A stretch of DNA of 14,058 bases from CAYMCJ01 sp964388985 (GTDB lineage Bacteria; Patescibacteriota; Patescibacteriia; Patescibacteriales; CAYMCJ01), in NCBI GenBank assembly GCA_964388985.1, contig CAYMCJ010000028.1:1-14058 (forward strand), in the 5' to 3' direction. This document shows positions 12,785 to 14,058 of the stretch, one piece after another. A program made the translations under genes and the position numbers. Every line of letters begins with the position of its first letter. Position 1 is the first letter of the stretch. The notes beneath the pieces are model-generated. The model did no database searches and was not told the origin of the DNA. It was given only the letters and a program-made list of their open reading frames with translations.

Positions 12785-14008
12785 ATGCGAAAACATATTA
12801 AATTTTTTGTTTTAATTATAATTCTGTTTATTTTTTGTAATGCGGGAAATTTTGCCAGTGGGCAAAACGAAGAACAAGCCAACGATGAAATTAAAATACT
12901 AAATAATGAAATACAAGCTCAAAAAGATAAGCTGAAAGATATAGAGGAAAAACAAAAAATTTATTCCAATACCATAAAACAAAAACAGAACGAAAAAGCG
13001 AATTTAAATAATCAATTGGCGATTTTGGAAAACCGGCTGGCTAAGGCGGAACTGGATATTGAGAGCGCAAAAATTGAAATTGACAGGGTTAATCTGGAAA
13101 TAAATAAAGTCAATATTGAAATAGAAACTAAAAATAACGAGATAGAGAAAGAAAAAAAGCATATCGGCAATATATTAAAATTAATGTACCAGCAAAGTAA
13201 GGCCAATACTTTGGAAATAATCCTATTGAACGATTCTTTGGTTGATTTTTTAAACCAACTTAAATATCTGGAAGATATTAACAAGGAAATAAGCGACAGT
13301 TTGCAGGAATTGGAAAAATACAAAAAACAACTGGATAAAGATAAACAAAACTTAACTAAAAAAAATACTGAACTCCTGGAATTAAAAAAGGAACTGGAAA
13401 ATAAAAAAGGAATTTTAGATGATGAACAGCAAAATAAAGTATTCATTTTAGACCAGGTAAAAAGTTCGGAAAAACAGTATCAACAATTATTACTGCAAGC
13501 CAAACAGGAGCAGGCGCAAGCAGCCGCTGACATTGTCAGTCTGGAAAAAACAGTCAGGGAAAAAGTCAATAAATTATCCGGCGGCGAGCTTGAATTTAAC
13601 GACCAGGGTTTAATTTGGCCTGTTCCCCAAAATACAATTACCGCTTATTTTCATGACCCGGAATATCCATTCAGATATATTTTTGAACACCCTGCGATTG
13701 ATATCAGGGCGGCTCAAGGCACAACCATTAAAGCGGCTGCTTCCGGTTATGTGGCCATAGCCAAAGATGCCGGCAAGGGGTATAGCTATATTATGATTGT
13801 TCATGGGGACGGTCTATCAACCGTTTACGGCCACGTATCAAAAATTTATGTAACAGCAGATGAATATGTTGTGCAGGGCCAGGCGATAGGCGCCAGCGGA
13901 GGAATGCCGGGGACGAACGGCGCCGGCCGGTTAACAACCGGCCCGCATCTTCATTTTGAAGTTCGTTTGAACGGAATACCTGTTAATCCTTTGGAATATT
14001 TGCCATAA
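12785..14008 (+). CDS. Secreted coiled-coil M23 (LytM) peptidase, EnvC-like
   Basis: This 407-residue protein has a signal peptide (MRKHIKFFVLIIILFIFCNA, cleavage probably near residue 20-26). A long coiled coil follows (about 30-130 and 155-262), rich in K, E, N and Q, with a short break around GNILKLMYQQSKANTLEIILLNDSL where EnvC-like proteins have a conserved hinge. The C-terminal LytM domain (about 275-405) has zinc ligands H302 and D306 (EHPAID) and H390, plus catalytic H350 (VYGH) and H388 (GPHLHFEVR). All are present, so it is predicted active, unlike EnvC itself, which lacks zinc ligands. The likely role is cleavage of peptidoglycan cross-links at the envelope during division or growth, possibly gated by an FtsEX-like partner. 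No Shine-Dalgarno site precedes the ATG. Confidence 0.92.
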   Translation: MRKHIKFFVLIIILFIFCNAGNFASGQNEEQANDEIKILNNEIQAQKDKLKDIEEKQKIYSNTIKQKQNEKANLNNQLAILENRLAKAELDIESAKIEIDRVNLEINKVNIEIETKNNEIEKEKKHIGNILKLMYQQSKANTLEIILLNDSLVDFLNQLKYLEDINKEISDSLQELEKYKKQLDKDKQNLTKKNTELLELKKELENKKGILDDEQQNKVFILDQVKSSEKQYQQLLLQAKQEQAQAAADIVSLEKTVREKVNKLSGGELEFNDQGLIWPVPQNTITAYFHDPEYPFRYIFEHPAIDIRAAQGTTIKAAASGYVAIAKDAGKGYSYIMIVHGDGLSTVYGHVSKIYVTADEYVVQGQAIGASGGMPGTNGAGRLTTGPHLHFEVRLNGIPVNPLEYLP

Positions 14009-14043
14009 ATCTATTAATTTATTATAATATAAATATAATAAAT

Positions 14044-14058
14044 AATGAGCAAAAGGGG
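14044..14058 (+). CDS. Possible start of a further gene, cut by the window edge
   Basis: An ATG opens MSKRG before the sequence ends, 35 nt after the M23 peptidase stop and preceded by AT-rich TATAATA words. Too short to identify. Confidence 0.25.

Noticed and set aside
13012..13446. Minus-strand frame of 144 codons, Ser/Phe/Leu-rich
   Set aside because: It is the antisense shadow of the coiled-coil region of the M23 peptidase; the composition is what the complement of Lys/Glu/Asn codons gives.

Overview
The window is about 14 kb of AT-rich bacterial DNA. It has compact gene spacing, many short orphan genes, short dispersed repeats and mostly Shine-Dalgarno-free housekeeping genes. Together with an AmmeMemoRadiSam radical SAM enzyme, a secreted lytic-transglycosylase-like protein with beta repeats, and an EnvC-like M23 peptidase, this suggests an uncultivated Patescibacteria/CPR (Parcubacteria-like) genome. 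That placement is inference from gene content and style; no rRNA or marker tree is possible here.

Left part (1-5,480), all on the minus strand: a LigB/Memo-superfamily protein running off the left edge; a secreted cell-wall protein (lysozyme-like domain plus four beta repeats); a 566-bp gap holding a MITE-like element with 16-bp terminal inverted repeats and a 5-bp target duplication; then clpB, with a textbook sigma70-type promoter and a perfect CIRCE (HrcA) operator.

Middle (5,480-8,350): two tandem paralogous small membrane proteins on the plus strand, closed by a strong terminator; amrS on the minus strand, its start codon abutting a palindromic dispersed repeat; a minus-strand pair of small orphan genes with strong Shine-Dalgarno sites and their own terminator; a start-less zinc-ribbon remnant next to a dispersed repeat.

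Right part (8,327-14,058), all on the plus strand: a probably leaderless thpR overlapping a WecG/TagA-type glycosyltransferase fused to a Nudix domain; a 58-aa membrane protein; two copies of a 14-bp palindrome; gltX; a self-contained promoter / membrane protein / Cys-rich protein / terminator unit; and a secreted coiled-coil M23 peptidase.

The most notable theme is that short repeats appear inside open reading frames. gltX carries two extra segments encoded by palindromic DNA. One matches an intergenic copy elsewhere in the window at 24 of 28 positions, and the other is flanked by 15-bp direct repeats. The glycosyltransferase carries a third, AT-rich repeat read in frame. This resembles the known Rickettsia palindromic elements, but in a different lineage and in essential genes. 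A second theme is a split in translation signals: every small orphan gene with a confident start has a strong AGGAGG-type site, while the conserved genes have none.
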